Source: Flavobacteriales bacterium (GTDB lineage Bacteria > Bacteroidota > Bacteroidia > CAIKAF01). From it: DNA of 64,000 nucleotides. Positions within the stretch are counted from its first letter, which is position 1; each line of letters opens with the position of its first letter. The notes below the pieces were generated by a model. The model saw only the letters and a program-made list of their open reading frames with translations. It had not been told where the DNA came from and searched no databases. Both the position numbers and the translations under genes were made by a program. The stretch spans positions 147,733 through 211,732 of the forward strand of contig JAKRSD010000012.1 in NCBI GenBank assembly GCA_022402535.1, in the 5' to 3' direction. Shown here piece after piece: positions 40,330 through 50,152 of the stretch.

Positions 40330-42375
40330 TTAATAGCTGAGTATTCGGGCGCCCTGTTCGTTTAAATCCCAATATTTCCAGCCATTTTCATCGAATACTT
40401 TTTTCCAATAGGTTCTGCTATTTGCGGAAGTATTGGTTCCGATCACAATTTCAGAAAACTGAAACGATTGCGTCAGCTTATCAAAAGGCAGGAAAGACAG
40501 ACCATCAATGATTAAAAAATCGCATTGAACAGGTTTGTTTTGAGGGCTTTTTAAATGGTGTTGTGCCAGCAAAACAATCGTTTTTCCTCCTATAGAAACA
40601 AAACCATTATAACCTTTTACCGAAACAATGTTGTCCGTCCCAAATTCTCTTTCAGAAGGTAACACAGAAAAAGAATAAGATTTCTCTTTCAGGGTTTCTG
40701 ATTTCCATTCCATAGCCTTATTCCCTTTTTGAAAGCGGATTACATTCCCTCCTTTTATGGAGTATATAACCAAAACCTCCTGCCTTGATTTTTCAAATAA
40801 ATCATAGCAACCCCATCCCAAATACATACCCGCACACAACAAGGAAATGAATAGTGGTTTAAAAGCAGGTCTGAGTGAATAAGAAGTTAAGGCGATAATA
40901 ATCCCATAAAGCGCGAACATTTCAAGAGCTCCAATATGAATACTGACCGTAGCATAAGGCAACGAGGAAAAGAACGAAGCCATTGAGTCTAGCAACTTAA
41001 TACATAACATGAAGAAGTGAAATAATACAATCCCCACATGAGGAATTTGTTCCAATAGCATTGCTAAAATTCCAGCATTTAGCGTGATACCCGCTAAAGG
41101 AACCATGGGTAGATTAGCAAAAGCAAAATAAACCGGAAACTGACCAAACCAATATAACGAAACAGGCAATGTACCTAATTGGGCAGACAGCGTGATAGAA
41201 GTTATTTCCCAAAGTGTACGTTGCCATGATTTACGAAAATAAACTGCATTCCTAAAAAGAGGGTACAAAAAGAGAATACCTGCTACGGCCGTAAAAGAAA
41301 GTTGAAATCCCGCAGAAAACAACAACATCGGATTCAATATCAAGATGGCTAAAGACGCCAGGCACAAGATATTGAACGAATTGTATCGTGCGTGAATCAG
41401 TGATCCGAGTGCAAAAAAGGAAAACATGATGGAAGCCCTCATCACGGAAGGCGACAAACCGGTAATTAAGGCATAACTCCACAAAACTGACAGGGCTATA
41501 AAAAACTTCAGCCATCTTAGTAATTTTCTGGAATTAAGGGCAAAAAGCAGCCGATCTATCAATACCCACAAAATCCCCACATGTAATCCCGAAACAGCTA
41601 GGATATGAGACGTTCCTGATTTCGAAAACCTACTTACGGTTTCTTCGTCCAAATCATCTTTATAGCCGAGCACCAATGCCTTGGCAAGCGCTTTTTCGGC
41701 GGGCGAATTAAAATAGGTATCCGGAATGGAAACCATATACTTTGCCAAACGGTCAACCCATTTCAATACACTGAACTTACTCCCCTTTTTTGCCGACAAA
41801 ATATTTTCCGCATTCAGATAACCGGTATAATAAATTCCTTTTCTTCGATTAAATAATTGCAAATCAAATTCGCCAGGATTTTTAGGACCAGCAACCGGAT
41901 TTAATCTTACCCGTGCGGTGATTTCATCTGTTCTTTCCCATCGCTTTACTTCTGAATTTTTAGCCACATATAACAACACTTTCGCATCAGAAGGAACTAA
42001 AATACTATCCGCATAGTAAAGCAAACGGGCTTCTACACGGTATGTTTTCTCTCTTTCTACCGGAGGGCTGAGAATCCGAAACTTTGCCGAAATATATTTT
42101 CCCTCCGGAAGAGTTGGTTTTACAGGCTTATACACATGGGTATAAAAAGCTGATGCCCCAAAAAGAGTGAATGTGAGTAAAAAACCATTCATTCCCGGAT
42201 ATTTTAAGCCTACATGAAAAATACCTTTTTCCGTAAAAATCAAAATGCTTAAAATGAGCAATCCCAAAATGGATGCAATACCCAACCTATCAGGATATAT
42301 GTTTATATATTCTGCGTACAGAATACCTGCTATTACAGGCAAAACAACTCTGAATAAAGGACTTTGGGGCAGCAT
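40330..42375 (-). CDS. ComEC/Rec2-family DNA uptake channel
   Basis: A 681-residue membrane protein of the ComEC/Rec2 family, the inner-membrane channel for single-stranded DNA in natural transformation. It has an N-terminal membrane region, a soluble beta domain (FRILSPPVEREKTYRVEARLLYY, about residues 97-220, DUF4131-like), and the competence domain with SGTSHILAVSGLHVGILWVL near 254-273 and repeated membrane segments to about 510. The C-terminal 150 residues do not show the HxHxDH motif of the beta-lactamase-like nuclease domain of Bacillus ComEC, so a separate nuclease would be needed. Monocistronic on the minus strand. Confidence 0.9.
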   Translation of the reverse strand: MLPQSPLFRVVLPVIAGILYAEYINIYPDRLGIASILGLLILSILIFTEKGIFHVGLKYPGMNGFLLTFTLFGASAFYTHVYKPVKPTLPEGKYISAKFRILSPPVEREKTYRVEARLLYYADSILVPSDAKVLLYVAKNSEVKRWERTDEITARVRLNPVAGPKNPGEFDLQLFNRRKGIYYTGYLNAENILSAKKGSKFSVLKWVDRLAKYMVSIPDTYFNSPAEKALAKALVLGYKDDLDEETVSRFSKSGTSHILAVSGLHVGILWVLIDRLLFALNSRKLLRWLKFFIALSVLWSYALITGLSPSVMRASIMFSFFALGSLIHARYNSFNILCLASLAILILNPMLLFSAGFQLSFTAVAGILFLYPLFRNAVYFRKSWQRTLWEITSITLSAQLGTLPVSLYWFGQFPVYFAFANLPMVPLAGITLNAGILAMLLEQIPHVGIVLFHFFMLCIKLLDSMASFFSSLPYATVSIHIGALEMFALYGIIIALTSYSLRPAFKPLFISLLCAGMYLGWGCYDLFEKSRQEVLVIYSIKGGNVIRFQKGNKAMEWKSETLKEKSYSFSVLPSEREFGTDNIVSVKGYNGFVSIGGKTIVLLAQHHLKSPQNKPVQCDFLIIDGLSFLPFDKLTQSFQFSEIVIGTNTSANSRTYWKKVFDENGWKYWDLNEQGARILSY

Positions 42376-42426
42376 AATGGTTAAATTTCACCGGCTGCAC
42401 TAATTTATGAATAGATTTTTGAAATT

Positions 42427-43107
42427 TCAAAATCCTTCGGTCATGCAACCGATATGAATGGCTTCGGGTACTACCGCTTTGGATAAAGAAAGGGCATATA
42501 AAATCGTTTGGGCAATATCGTCAGAACTGATGAGCTGCTCAGGATTCACATCGGTTCCTTCCCAAGCCGAGGTATAAACCGATGCCGGGTATATTCCCGT
42601 TACCTTTATGCCCTGTTTTTTTCCCTCCTGAACCAGCAGTTTATTATAAGCAGATAAAGCATGTTTAGCAATCGTATAGGAAGCCGCGTCGGACCTCAAA
42701 GAAACACCTAAAACACTGATAATATTAAATATATGTGCCGATTTATTTTGCATCATTCGTGGCCAAAATAACGCTGTGAATTCCCTGACTTGTGTCAGAT
42801 TAATTTCTAAACTGTTGACTAATTGAGAAGGAAGCGAAACTGCCGTATCTTGGCTATATAACCCGGCATTGTTTACCAATACATTGGGCATAACATTTTC
42901 TGAATTACAAAATTCAAGAATTTCAGTCCGGACAGCCGCGTCTGTTATATCGCCCACAAATGGTAAAAAAAGCGCGTGTTCGGCAAGACTATCCAAATCA
43001 TTTTTTGTGCGCGAAATTCCCACCGTTTTATATCCTGCACGTAGTAAATGTTCGCTTACCGATTTTCCGATTCCGCGTCCTGCCCCTGTAACTATCGCTG
43101 TTTTCAC
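42427..43107 (-). CDS. short-chain dehydrogenase/reductase
   Basis: A 226-residue classical SDR. The Rossmann motif TGAGRGIGKSVSEHL is at about residues 7-21, NNAG near 80, and the catalytic Tyr-x3-Lys is YTIAKHA near 145-151, preceded by the serine in IISVLGVS near 131. The C-terminal half suggests a small carbonyl reductase; substrate unknown. The open frame extends to a TTG at 43122, but that TTG is part of the box TAGATTTG (43120-43127), so I use GTG 43107, which gives the usual MKTAIVTGAGRGIG start. Confidence 0.85.
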   Translation of the reverse strand: MKTAIVTGAGRGIGKSVSEHLLRAGYKTVGISRTKNDLDSLAEHALFLPFVGDITDAAVRTEILEFCNSENVMPNVLVNNAGLYSQDTAVSLPSQLVNSLEINLTQVREFTALFWPRMMQNKSAHIFNIISVLGVSLRSDAASYTIAKHALSAYNKLLVQEGKKQGIKVTGIYPASVYTSAWEGTDVNPEQLISSDDIAQTILYALSLSKAVVPEAIHIGCMTEGF

Positions 43108-43119
43108 GCTGATTTTTTT

Positions 43120-43127
43120 CAAATCTA
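43120..43127 (-). promoter_or_regulatory. -7 box TAGATTTG of the SDR gene
   Basis: Minus-strand TAGATTTG 12 nt before GTG 43107. A second box, TATATTTG, lies 11 bp further upstream (43131-43138). Confidence 0.45.
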
Positions 43128-43200
43128 ATCAAATATATCCAACCGATAAAAATATCATCCGAAACGCTGAAATGTACCTCATATCTGTATATTCACACTG

Positions 43201-44283
43201 ATGAAAGCGCCCAGAATTCTTGTATGCCCTCTCGACTGGGGGCTTGGTCATGCCAGCCGGTGCATTCCTGTTATTCATGAGCTTTTATCGCAGGGAGCTG
43301 AGCCCGTAATTGCGGCGGATAATAATCCGCTGGCTTTGCTAAGAAAGGAATTCCCCACGTTGGAATGGAAAAAATTTCCGGGTACTTCCATTGTGTACGC
43401 AGGAGAAAACGAAAGCATGACCTGGAGCATGATGAAGCAGATGCCCCGAGCTCTAAAAGGAATCCATGATGAATCAAAATGGATTGATATGCTTCTTCAA
43501 AAGGAATCGATTGATGGAATCATTTCTGATAACCGGTTTGGGGCCTATTCCTCAAAAGTTTCTTCAGTATATATTACTCATCAGATTAATATTCAAACCC
43601 ATAACCCGATAACGGATTATGCCGCCGGGGTTTTACACCGGTTTTATATGAACCGTTTTACAGCATGGTGGATTCCTGATTTTGAAGGTTCTGAGAATCT
43701 TTCCGGTGTTTTATCTCACGATGTGAAAAAGTCAGATAAGTTGCATTATATCGGTCCATTGAGCCGTATGGAAGTTCTCCCAGTGAAACCCTCTAAATAT
43801 GATGCAGGACTTATTTTATCGGGACCTGAACCCCAAAGAACGCTACTGGAAAATCAATTTGTACAACAGGCAGCCCAACTGAAAGAACAACGCTTTTTAC
43901 TGATAAGAGGAACAACGGATGCTGAGTTAATTCCACCTGAAAATGTGCAAATACTTGAACTTGCCGATCATCATCAAATTGCGGAAGCATATGCCGAAAG
44001 TAGGGTAATCATTTGCCGAAGTGGCTATTCTAGCCTGATGGATTTATGGAAACTCAATATAAAGGCAGTATTGATACCCACACCCGGACAAACTGAACAA
44101 GAATATCTGGCCCGTCATTTTTCTGAAAAATGGGGTTTTCCCATCATCAAACAAAAAGATTTTGTATTGAGCAACATAATGCAAATAATAGAAAATGAGC
44201 ATTTTGCCTTCCATAAAAAGGAAATGGATAAACTGAAATCAACCGTTTCTGACTGGTTGAGCGCAATAAAAAAGACTCCCTAG
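43201..44283 (+). CDS. GT28/MurG-like glycosyltransferase
   Basis: A 360-residue GT-B protein. It begins RILVCPLDWGLGHASRCIPVIHEL, the glycine-rich acceptor loop of the MurG-like branch (plDWGlGHasR), and the second domain has VIICRSGYSSLMDLWKLN near 270-287 followed by VLIPTPGQTEQEYLARH near 290-307, the donor-binding region of that family. Such proteins are common in Bacteroidota and may glycosylate lipids; no substrate is established. Its stop codon lies inside a symmetric terminator shared with the convergent rplT operon. Confidence 0.82.
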   Translation: MKAPRILVCPLDWGLGHASRCIPVIHELLSQGAEPVIAADNNPLALLRKEFPTLEWKKFPGTSIVYAGENESMTWSMMKQMPRALKGIHDESKWIDMLLQKESIDGIISDNRFGAYSSKVSSVYITHQINIQTHNPITDYAAGVLHRFYMNRFTAWWIPDFEGSENLSGVLSHDVKKSDKLHYIGPLSRMEVLPVKPSKYDAGLILSGPEPQRTLLENQFVQQAAQLKEQRFLLIRGTTDAELIPPENVQILELADHHQIAEAYAESRVIICRSGYSSLMDLWKLNIKAVLIPTPGQTEQEYLARHFSEKWGFPIIKQKDFVLSNIMQIIENEHFAFHKKEMDKLKSTVSDWLSAIKKTP

Positions 44284-44292
44284 GGAGTCTTT
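44271..44292. terminator. two-way terminator containing a stop codon
   Basis: AAAGACTCCC-TA-GGGAGTCTTT is a perfect 10-bp stem, with the glycosyltransferase stop codon TAG (44281-44283) at its tip. For the minus-strand thrS-infC-rpmI-rplT operon it is followed by TTTTTTATT, a strong terminator. For the plus-strand gene the T-run is short. Confidence 0.85.
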
Positions 44293-44315
44293 AAGAAAAA
44301 GTATGTGGTAAGAAA

Positions 44316-44660
44316 TTACTTCACAGAAGCAACCACCGCTTTGAAAGCTTCAGGCTGAGAGTATGCTAAATCAGCAAGCGCTTTGCGGTTAAGTTCGATG
44401 CCTTTAGCGGCCAACTTACCCATGAATTCTGAATAGCTCATTCCTTCTTCGCGGGCAGCAGCATTAATACGCTGAATCCATAATGCGCGGAATTCGCGTT
44501 TTTTGTTTCTGCGGTCACGGTAAGCATAACCCAAACCTTTCTCTACAGAGTTTTTGGCTACTGTGAGTACGTTTTTTCTGCGTCCGTATGAACCTTTCGC
44601 TAATTTTAATATCTTTTTTCTTCTGGCTTTAGAAGCCGCATGATTGACTGAACGTGGCAT
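44316..44660 (-). CDS. rplT: 50S ribosomal protein L20
   Basis: A 114-residue L20, an early-assembly 23S rRNA-binding protein. It begins [23 protein letters not shown] and has the typical [22 protein letters not shown] at about residues 47-68. Length is normal. It is the last gene of thrS-infC-rpmI-rplT and ends before the terminator at 44271-44292. In other phyla L20 represses this operon by binding a leader; no obvious L20-leader is identified here. Confidence 0.97.
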   Translation of the reverse strand: MPRSVNHAASKARRKKILKLAKGSYGRRKNVLTVAKNSVEKGLGYAYRDRRNKKREFRALWIQRINAAAREEGMSYSEFMGKLAAKGIELNRKALADLAYSQPEAFKAVVASVK

Positions 44661-44689
44661 ATCTTAATATTCTTTAATTCGTTTGTAAA

Positions 44690-44893
44690 TTAATCAATTT
44701 GACCGGGAAGCATTAATCTGAGGTTGTTCAGCTCGGTTTTTTCAACCACGGCAAATTTTGTCAACCTTCTTTTACGCTGCGTAGACTTTTTGGTCAAAAT
44801 GTGATTTTTGAAAGCATGTTTTCTTTTCACTTTACCAGTGCCTGTGATTTTGAATCTTTTTTTGGCGCTGGAATTACTTTTCATTTTAGGCAT
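44690..44893 (-). CDS. rpmI: 50S ribosomal protein L35
   Basis: A 67-residue L35, recognised from [20 protein letters not shown] followed by [17 protein letters not shown]. It lies between infC and rplT, 29 nt from rplT and 32 nt from infC, the canonical order. Confidence 0.96.
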   Translation of the reverse strand: MPKMKSNSSAKKRFKITGTGKVKRKHAFKNHILTKKSTQRKRRLTKFAVVEKTELNNLRLMLPGQID

Positions 44894-44925
44894 CGCTATG
44901 TCGCTTTTATCGTTTCTACTATATT

Positions 44926-45486
44926 TTACTTCTTCTTTTTAGGAGCAAGCATCATTAACATACGCTTACCTTCCATGGATGGCAGACTTTCCACTTTTGC
45001 TTCTTCTTCCAGTTCGGTCGCAAAACGAAGCAGCATCACTTCGCCCTGATCTTTGAACATGATGGACCTTCCTTTGAAAAATACATAAGCTTTCACTTTT
45101 GCACCATCCTGGAGAAACTTTTTCGCATGGCTCAATTTAAAATTGAAGTCATGATCATCGGTTTGTGGTCCGAAGCGTATTTCTTTTACCACCACTTTCG
45201 TGGCTTTTGCTTTTAATTCTTTCTGTTTCTTCTTCTGTTCGTACAAAAACTTATTGTAATCAACAAGCTTACATACAGGGGGATCAGCATCCTGTGCAAT
45301 TTCCACAAGATCCACTTCTAACTCTTCGGCTTTCCGCAAAGCCTGAGCCAACGTATAAATACCAGGCTCAATATTCTCACCAACCAAGCGAACCCGCATT
45401 GAGGTGATTCTTTCATTGATGCGGTGTTCAGGCTCTGTTTTTCTTACTAAACGTTGGCCTCTGCCGCCTTTGTGTTGAAGTGCTAT
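44926..45486 (-). CDS. infC: translation initiation factor IF-3, ATA start codon
   Basis: IF-3 binds the 30S subunit, blocks subunit joining and checks start codons. From the first ATG (45399) the protein would have 157 residues and lack the start of its N-domain. Upstream in the same frame are 29 more codons encoding IF-3 sequence, including HRINERITS directly before MRVRLVGEN, which matches the universal RINexI start. Between the in-frame stop TGA (45523-45525) and ATG 45399 there is no ATG, GTG, TTG or CTG. ATA at 45484-45486 lies 7 nt after GGAGG in AAAGGAGGG and gives 186 residues, the usual length. This parallels the AUU start of E. coli infC, which lets IF-3 limit its own synthesis. 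Confidence 0.88.
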   Translation of the reverse strand: MALQHKGGRGQRLVRKTEPEHRINERITSMRVRLVGENIEPGIYTLAQALRKAEELEVDLVEIAQDADPPVCKLVDYNKFLYEQKKKQKELKAKATKVVVKEIRFGPQTDDHDFNFKLSHAKKFLQDGAKVKAYVFFKGRSIMFKDQGEVMLLRFATELEEEAKVESLPSMEGKRMLMMLAPKKKK

Positions 45487-45492
45487 ACTTCT

Positions 45493-45501
45493 CCCTCCTT
45501 T
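45493..45501 (-). promoter_or_regulatory. strong Shine-Dalgarno of infC (AAAGGAGGG)
   Basis: On the minus strand AAAGGAGGG precedes the ATA codon at 45486; the core GGAGG ends 7 nt before it. Such a sequence is unusual in this window, where most genes have no recognisable Shine-Dalgarno, and it fixes the unusual start. Confidence 0.8.
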
Positions 45502-45508
45502 CTTTAAG

Positions 45509-47464
45509 TTATTGTATCGTTTTCAAGCGGGATAACTTCTCTTGAATTTCTCCCGCAATTAAATCCGCAAATTCCTGTACCGACATGGTGCCTAAGTCGC
45601 CCATTCCCTGCTTTCTAACCGAAACAGTCTGGTCGTTTTCTTCTTTTTCACCTACGATAAGCATATAAGGAATTTTCTGTAACTCGTTGTCCCTTATCTT
45701 TTTACCTATCTTTTCGTTACGCTCGTCAACGGAGGCGCGAATTTCGGAATTATTTAAATTCTGTGCAACTTTTTTTGCATATTCTGTAAATTTCTCACCA
45801 ACAGGCAGAACCACAGCTTGTTCCGGGGTTAACCATAGGGGGAATTTACCTGCACAATGCTCTGTTAATACAGCCACAAATCGCTCTAATGAGCCAAACG
45901 GAGCCCGGTGAATCATTACCGGACGATGCCGGGAATTGTCAGCCCCGATATATTCCAACTCAAAACGCTCAGGCAAGTTATAATCTACCTGAATGGTTCC
46001 CAACTGCCATTTACGGCCGATGGCATCCTTAACCATAAAATCCAACTTAGGACCGTAAAATGCCGCTTCACCATATTCTACCACAGTCTTAAGTCCCTTT
46101 TCGGCAGCCGCTTCAATGATGGATGCTTCGGCTTTATTCCAATTCTCTTCGCTTCCTATGTATTTGGCACGGTCTTCTTTATCGCGAAGACTGATTTGAG
46201 CCGTATATTCAGTGAAATCCAGCGCATTAAATACATATAATACCAAATCAATCACTTTGATAAACTCTTCTTTTACCTGATCGGGACGGCAAAAAATATG
46301 GGCATCGTCCTGGGTAAACCCTCGAACCCGGGTAAGTCCGCTGAGCTCTCCGCTTTGCTCATATCGATATACCGTACCGAACTCAGCCAAACGAAGGGGC
46401 AAGTCTTTATAGGAACGGGGCTTGCTTTTATAAATCTCGCAATGGTGCGGACAATTCATAGGTTTCAGGAAATACTCCTCGCCTTCTTCGGGAGTAAGAA
46501 TCGGCTGAAAACTGTCTTTACCGTACTTTTCATAATGCCCCGAGGTTACATAAAGCTTTTTGTTTCCGATATGGGGTGTAATCACCGGCAGATAACCCGC
46601 TTTTTTCTGTTCATCACGCATAAAGCGCTCCAGGCGCTCGCGCAATTCTGTGCCTTTGGGAAGCCACATCGGAAGTCCGGAGCCCACATTTTGAGAGAAC
46701 ATGAACAATTCCAACTCTTTTCCGATTTTGCGGTGATCTCTCTTTTTCGCTTCTTCCAATAATGCCAGATGCTCATCGAGCATACTTTGTTTAGGGAAAG
46801 TAACTCCGTAAATTCGGGTTAACTGCTTATTCTTTTCATTTCCTCTCCAATACGCTCCTGCGGTACTGAGCAGTTTGGCTGCTTTGATGATGCCGGTGTT
46901 TGGAATATGTCCCCCGCGACATAAGTCGGTAAAATCGCCCTGCGTGCAAAAGGTGATTTCGCCATCATTCAAATTTTCAATCAGCTCTACCTTATATTCA
47001 TTTGGAAATTTATCGGTATAAAAAGCCAATGCATCTGATTTGGAAACCGGATAAAGTTTGAATTGACTGTTTTTGCGGGCGCACTCAAGCATTTTGGCTT
47101 CAATGGCAGCCAGTTCTTCTTCTTTTATGGGCGTGTCTCCAAAATCAATATCGTAATAAAAGCCATTTTCTATTGACGGTCCGATTCCAAATTTTGCGTG
47201 TGGATATAGCGCCTGAACGGCTTCAGCCAATACGTGGGCTGAAGAATGCCAAAAGGCCGATTTGCCCCCGTCATTATCCCAGGTCAGAATGTTCAGCGAA
47301 CTGTCCGTATATATAGGAAGACTTAAATCTTTGATTTCACCATTAATTTCGCAGGCTAATGCTTTTTGGGCAAGCCCTCTGCTGATGCTCTCTGCAACCG
47401 CATAACCGGTTACCGGTGCATCGTATTCTCTTACAGAGCCGTCGGGTAATGTTATCTTTATCAT
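45509..47464 (-). CDS. thrS: threonine-tRNA ligase
   Basis: A 651-residue ThrRS that charges tRNA-Thr. The order is an N-terminal TGS domain ([19 protein letters not shown]), the editing domain with [18 protein letters not shown] near residue 75, the catalytic core with [27 protein letters not shown] near 340-366, [15 protein letters not shown] near 385 (motif 2), and the C-terminal anticodon-binding domain. I start at ATG 47464; the frame continues upstream to 47536 but the added residues have no family match. TACTTTTG at 47482-47489 on the minus strand is a possible promoter box. The stop codon is 22 nt from the infC start. Confidence 0.96.
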   Translation of the reverse strand: MIKITLPDGSVREYDAPVTGYAVAESISRGLAQKALACEINGEIKDLSLPIYTDSSLNILTWDNDGGKSAFWHSSAHVLAEAVQALYPHAKFGIGPSIENGFYYDIDFGDTPIKEEELAAIEAKMLECARKNSQFKLYPVSKSDALAFYTDKFPNEYKVELIENLNDGEITFCTQGDFTDLCRGGHIPNTGIIKAAKLLSTAGAYWRGNEKNKQLTRIYGVTFPKQSMLDEHLALLEEAKKRDHRKIGKELELFMFSQNVGSGLPMWLPKGTELRERLERFMRDEQKKAGYLPVITPHIGNKKLYVTSGHYEKYGKDSFQPILTPEEGEEYFLKPMNCPHHCEIYKSKPRSYKDLPLRLAEFGTVYRYEQSGELSGLTRVRGFTQDDAHIFCRPDQVKEEFIKVIDLVLYVFNALDFTEYTAQISLRDKEDRAKYIGSEENWNKAEASIIEAAAEKGLKTVVEYGEAAFYGPKLDFMVKDAIGRKWQLGTIQVDYNLPERFELEYIGADNSRHRPVMIHRAPFGSLERFVAVLTEHCAGKFPLWLTPEQAVVLPVGEKFTEYAKKVAQNLNNSEIRASVDERNEKIGKKIRDNELQKIPYMLIVGEKEENDQTVSVRKQGMGDLGTMSVQEFADLIAGEIQEKLSRLKTIQ

Positions 47465-47568
47465 GATGAATAATAAGCGTGCAAAAGTAGGTGTTTTGAT
47501 TCTTTTTTTTTCAGTACCTCTGCTTTTTGCAAACATTTAAATATTTTTACCCTCATCAAACTCAATCC

Positions 47569-48849
47569 ATGAAATCTAAATTTTCAATCCTTCATACGCT
47601 CATATTTCTGAGTATTTTATCTATTGCGTTGTATTCATGCAAAAAGGATAATCAATCCAACCTTCCAGGTCCAAGCTTGCCTGAAAGTACGCCTGTTTAT
47701 ATCACCTCGACTGACGGAGGCGTGTATATAACGGATAATTACACGTTTACAAATTATCCATTTAAAGAAACGGATTACATCATTTCCTGTCCTGTGTATA
47801 TACTCGGCGGAAACACCGTGGTGGAACCCGGAACCAAAATAAAATTTCTGGGGCTGGAATCCGGTATTTTTGTGGCCGACAGTGGAAGTTTTACAGCTAA
47901 CGGAACAGCAGAAATGCCCATTCAATTTGAAGGATCCGAAACCTATGCCGGCTCATGGTCCGGGATATTTTTCGGCACTGAAAACGAAAATAATAAGTTA
48001 GAGCATTGTAAAATTAAGTATGCAGGCAGTCTGGTTGTTGATTTTATGGATGCAAAAACATCCGTGGGAATAACCCGTCAAAAAGAAGAGGAACGCAACA
48101 ATTGCGCATGGATTAGCAACACAGAGGTAATGTATTCGGGTGGTTACGGATTTTATGTAAGTCCGTTGAAAGGCTATTTTATCGATTTTTATTCAAATAC
48201 AGTGGGCGCATCGCTTATGGCACCGGCCGGCATGCCCTTTTCTCTGGCTCCTAAAATTGGAACGGGATGTGAACTAAATCCAGCGTCGGCACCTAACGCG
48301 TTTAAATATGTATTCTTGTTTAATGACGGATTTAATCAGGGTATTGATATCAACCAACCCGGTACTTTCAAAAATTTGGGTATTCCTTACAGAATTAGAG
48401 GAACCGAAGGGGTAACCTTAATCGGAGCGGATATTACTTTGGAACCGGGAACTGTTTTTGAGTTTGATTTTGAAGGAGGGTTTTGTGTGAAACCCGGTGG
48501 CTCATTAAAAGCTATAGGCACAACCGAAGACCCTATTATTTTCAAAGGTATTCAGGGTGGAAACGGAAAATGGGTAGGCTTATCTTTTCAATCGGATTCG
48601 GATAACAATGAATTATCGAATTGTATCATTACGGGAGGCGGTTCTAAAAAATCTCCCTTGAGCGACGGAAAAGCCAATATTGTATTGGGAAGTTATACAG
48701 GCCAATCCGGAAAAGTTTCGGTTTCAAACAGCCAGATTAGTCATAGCGGCGGATGGGCAATTGCCAGAAAACAAAGTTCTCAGCTATCTGAAAACAACAA
48801 TCAGTTTATTGATAATGTTAATCAGCCGAATGTGTTTGTATATCCATAA
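47569..48849 (+). CDS. lipoprotein with right-handed parallel beta-helix
   Basis: A 426-residue lipoprotein with lipobox ALYSC (cysteine near residue 24). The body has repeated short strands typical of parallel beta-helix proteins: VYITDNYTFTNYPFKETDYII, GNTVVEPGTKIKFLGLESGIFV, LEHCKIKYAG, and near the end NELSNCIITGGGS and SVSNSQISHSGGWAI. The pattern of TVVEPGTxIxF followed by GxFxAxGTaEMPIxF occurs twice (near residues 85 and 305), a form common in Bacteroidota surface proteins. No catalytic motif is evident. Its 3' end overlaps the cyanophycinase-like gene by 20 nt. Confidence 0.8.
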   Translation: MKSKFSILHTLIFLSILSIALYSCKKDNQSNLPGPSLPESTPVYITSTDGGVYITDNYTFTNYPFKETDYIISCPVYILGGNTVVEPGTKIKFLGLESGIFVADSGSFTANGTAEMPIQFEGSETYAGSWSGIFFGTENENNKLEHCKIKYAGSLVVDFMDAKTSVGITRQKEEERNNCAWISNTEVMYSGGYGFYVSPLKGYFIDFYSNTVGASLMAPAGMPFSLAPKIGTGCELNPASAPNAFKYVFLFNDGFNQGIDINQPGTFKNLGIPYRIRGTEGVTLIGADITLEPGTVFEFDFEGGFCVKPGGSLKAIGTTEDPIIFKGIQGGNGKWVGLSFQSDSDNNELSNCIITGGGSKKSPLSDGKANIVLGSYTGQSGKVSVSNSQISHSGGWAIARKQSSQLSENNNQFIDNVNQPNVFVYP

Positions 48850-50152
48850 AAAAGTCCTTTTAGCCTTTTTAGGATCTGCTATTTTTCATTCGATAGCATA
48901 CTCACAATCGTACACATCCTATTTTACGGGAGATACCACAGACATAAATATCCAACCCACATTTGGTATTTGCCTGATGGGCGGCGCAACCGAAGATGAC
49001 AATGCCATGACTTGGTTTCTTCAGCGAGCAAACGGTGGCGATGTAGTTGTCATAAGAGCATCAGGAGGAAACGGATATAATGACTACTTATTCAGCGATC
49101 TGGGCATTACAGTTAACTCTGTGGAGACCTTAGTTCTTCCCGATTCTGCTTCTGCGAGGCATCCTTATGTTCGCCGCAGATTACAGGAAGCTGAAGCCAT
49201 ATTCATTGCCGGCGGAGACCAATATAATTATCACAGGTTCTGGAAAAATTCAGCAGTGGATTCTGCTTTAACCCATCTGGTAAATGTAAAGGGAGGACCG
49301 TTAGGCGGAACCAGTGCCGGAATGGCCATATTGGGAGGCGCCTATTTTTCGGCACAAAACGGAACGGTTACCTCAGCCCAGGCGCTCAACAACCCTTACG
49401 ATAATAAAGTGGCTTTGGTAACTCAACCTTTTGTGAATATACCCATATTAACGGAGTATATCACGGACACTCATTTTGATAATCCCGACCGGCGCGGACG
49501 CACAACTGCATTTTTGGGCAGATTAACTACCGACCTGAACATGCCTTTTAATGCGATTGCCTGCGATGAATACACAGCCGTTTGTATTGACTCGGATGGA
49601 AAAGCAGTTGTATTCGGGGGAGATCCCCAATATCCCGATGATTATGCCTATTTTATTCATTCGAACTGCGAAACCCCTTTTGCACCCGAAACCTGCACAT
49701 CGGGCACTCCCCTCACCTGGAATCTGAATCAAAAAGCCCTGTATGTATATAGGATAGCCGGAAACGCCACAGGAAACAGGTATCGCCATTTAACACAACT
49801 CAACGATTTTTCGGGCGGCGAATGGTTGAACTGGTATGTTGCCAATGGCAGCCTTACTTCTTCTCCAGGCGAAGCCTTTGAACCCTGCACTGAAAACAAC
49901 AATATATCAGAAGCTGAAGAAATTCACACAAACATCTACCCCAATCCAACGGCTGATTTTATTTCTGTTTACGCAAACCAACACAATTTTTTCACGTTCC
50001 AAATTTTGGACATGCAAGGAAAAACGGTTCAATCGGGCAAGGGGTTTCCCGGCGAAAACATTGGGGTTAATGAACTTTCAGATGGCATTTATGTTATTAA
50101 AATCACTTCACCAAAAAGTGAACAATACCATAAATTGATTATCAACCGCTAG
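48830..50152 (+). CDS. secreted cyanophycinase-like (S51 family) protein with T9SS sorting domain
   Basis: A 440-residue exported protein. After a signal peptide (to about SIAYSQ, residue 25) there is a domain like peptidase family S51/cyanophycinase: GICLMGGATEDDNAMTWFL near 45, AIFIAGGDQYNYHRFW near 127, and the nucleophile serine in GGTSAGMAILGG near 160. Cyanophycinase cleaves arginine-aspartate polymer, but the substrate of these homologues is unknown. The C-terminus is a type IX sorting domain (NIYPNPTADFISVYA near 364, then GIYVIKI). I start at ATG 48830, which gives a proper signal peptide, so the 5' end overlaps the beta-helix gene by 20 nt. The next gene starts on its stop codon. 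Confidence 0.83.
   Translation: MCLYIHKKVLLAFLGSAIFHSIAYSQSYTSYFTGDTTDINIQPTFGICLMGGATEDDNAMTWFLQRANGGDVVVIRASGGNGYNDYLFSDLGITVNSVETLVLPDSASARHPYVRRRLQEAEAIFIAGGDQYNYHRFWKNSAVDSALTHLVNVKGGPLGGTSAGMAILGGAYFSAQNGTVTSAQALNNPYDNKVALVTQPFVNIPILTEYITDTHFDNPDRRGRTTAFLGRLTTDLNMPFNAIACDEYTAVCIDSDGKAVVFGGDPQYPDDYAYFIHSNCETPFAPETCTSGTPLTWNLNQKALYVYRIAGNATGNRYRHLTQLNDFSGGEWLNWYVANGSLTSSPGEAFEPCTENNNISEAEEIHTNIYPNPTADFISVYANQHNFFTFQILDMQGKTVQSGKGFPGENIGVNELSDGIYVIKITSPKSEQYHKLIINR

Noticed and set aside
40330..42375. A complete ComEC with nuclease domain
   Set aside because: The C-terminal part lacks HxHxDH and other beta-lactamase-fold metal ligands; only the channel part is supported.
44926..45399. infC as a truncated or frameshifted gene starting at ATG 45399
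   Set aside because: The missing N-terminal IF-3 sequence is present upstream in the same frame without any shift; only the start codon is unusual.
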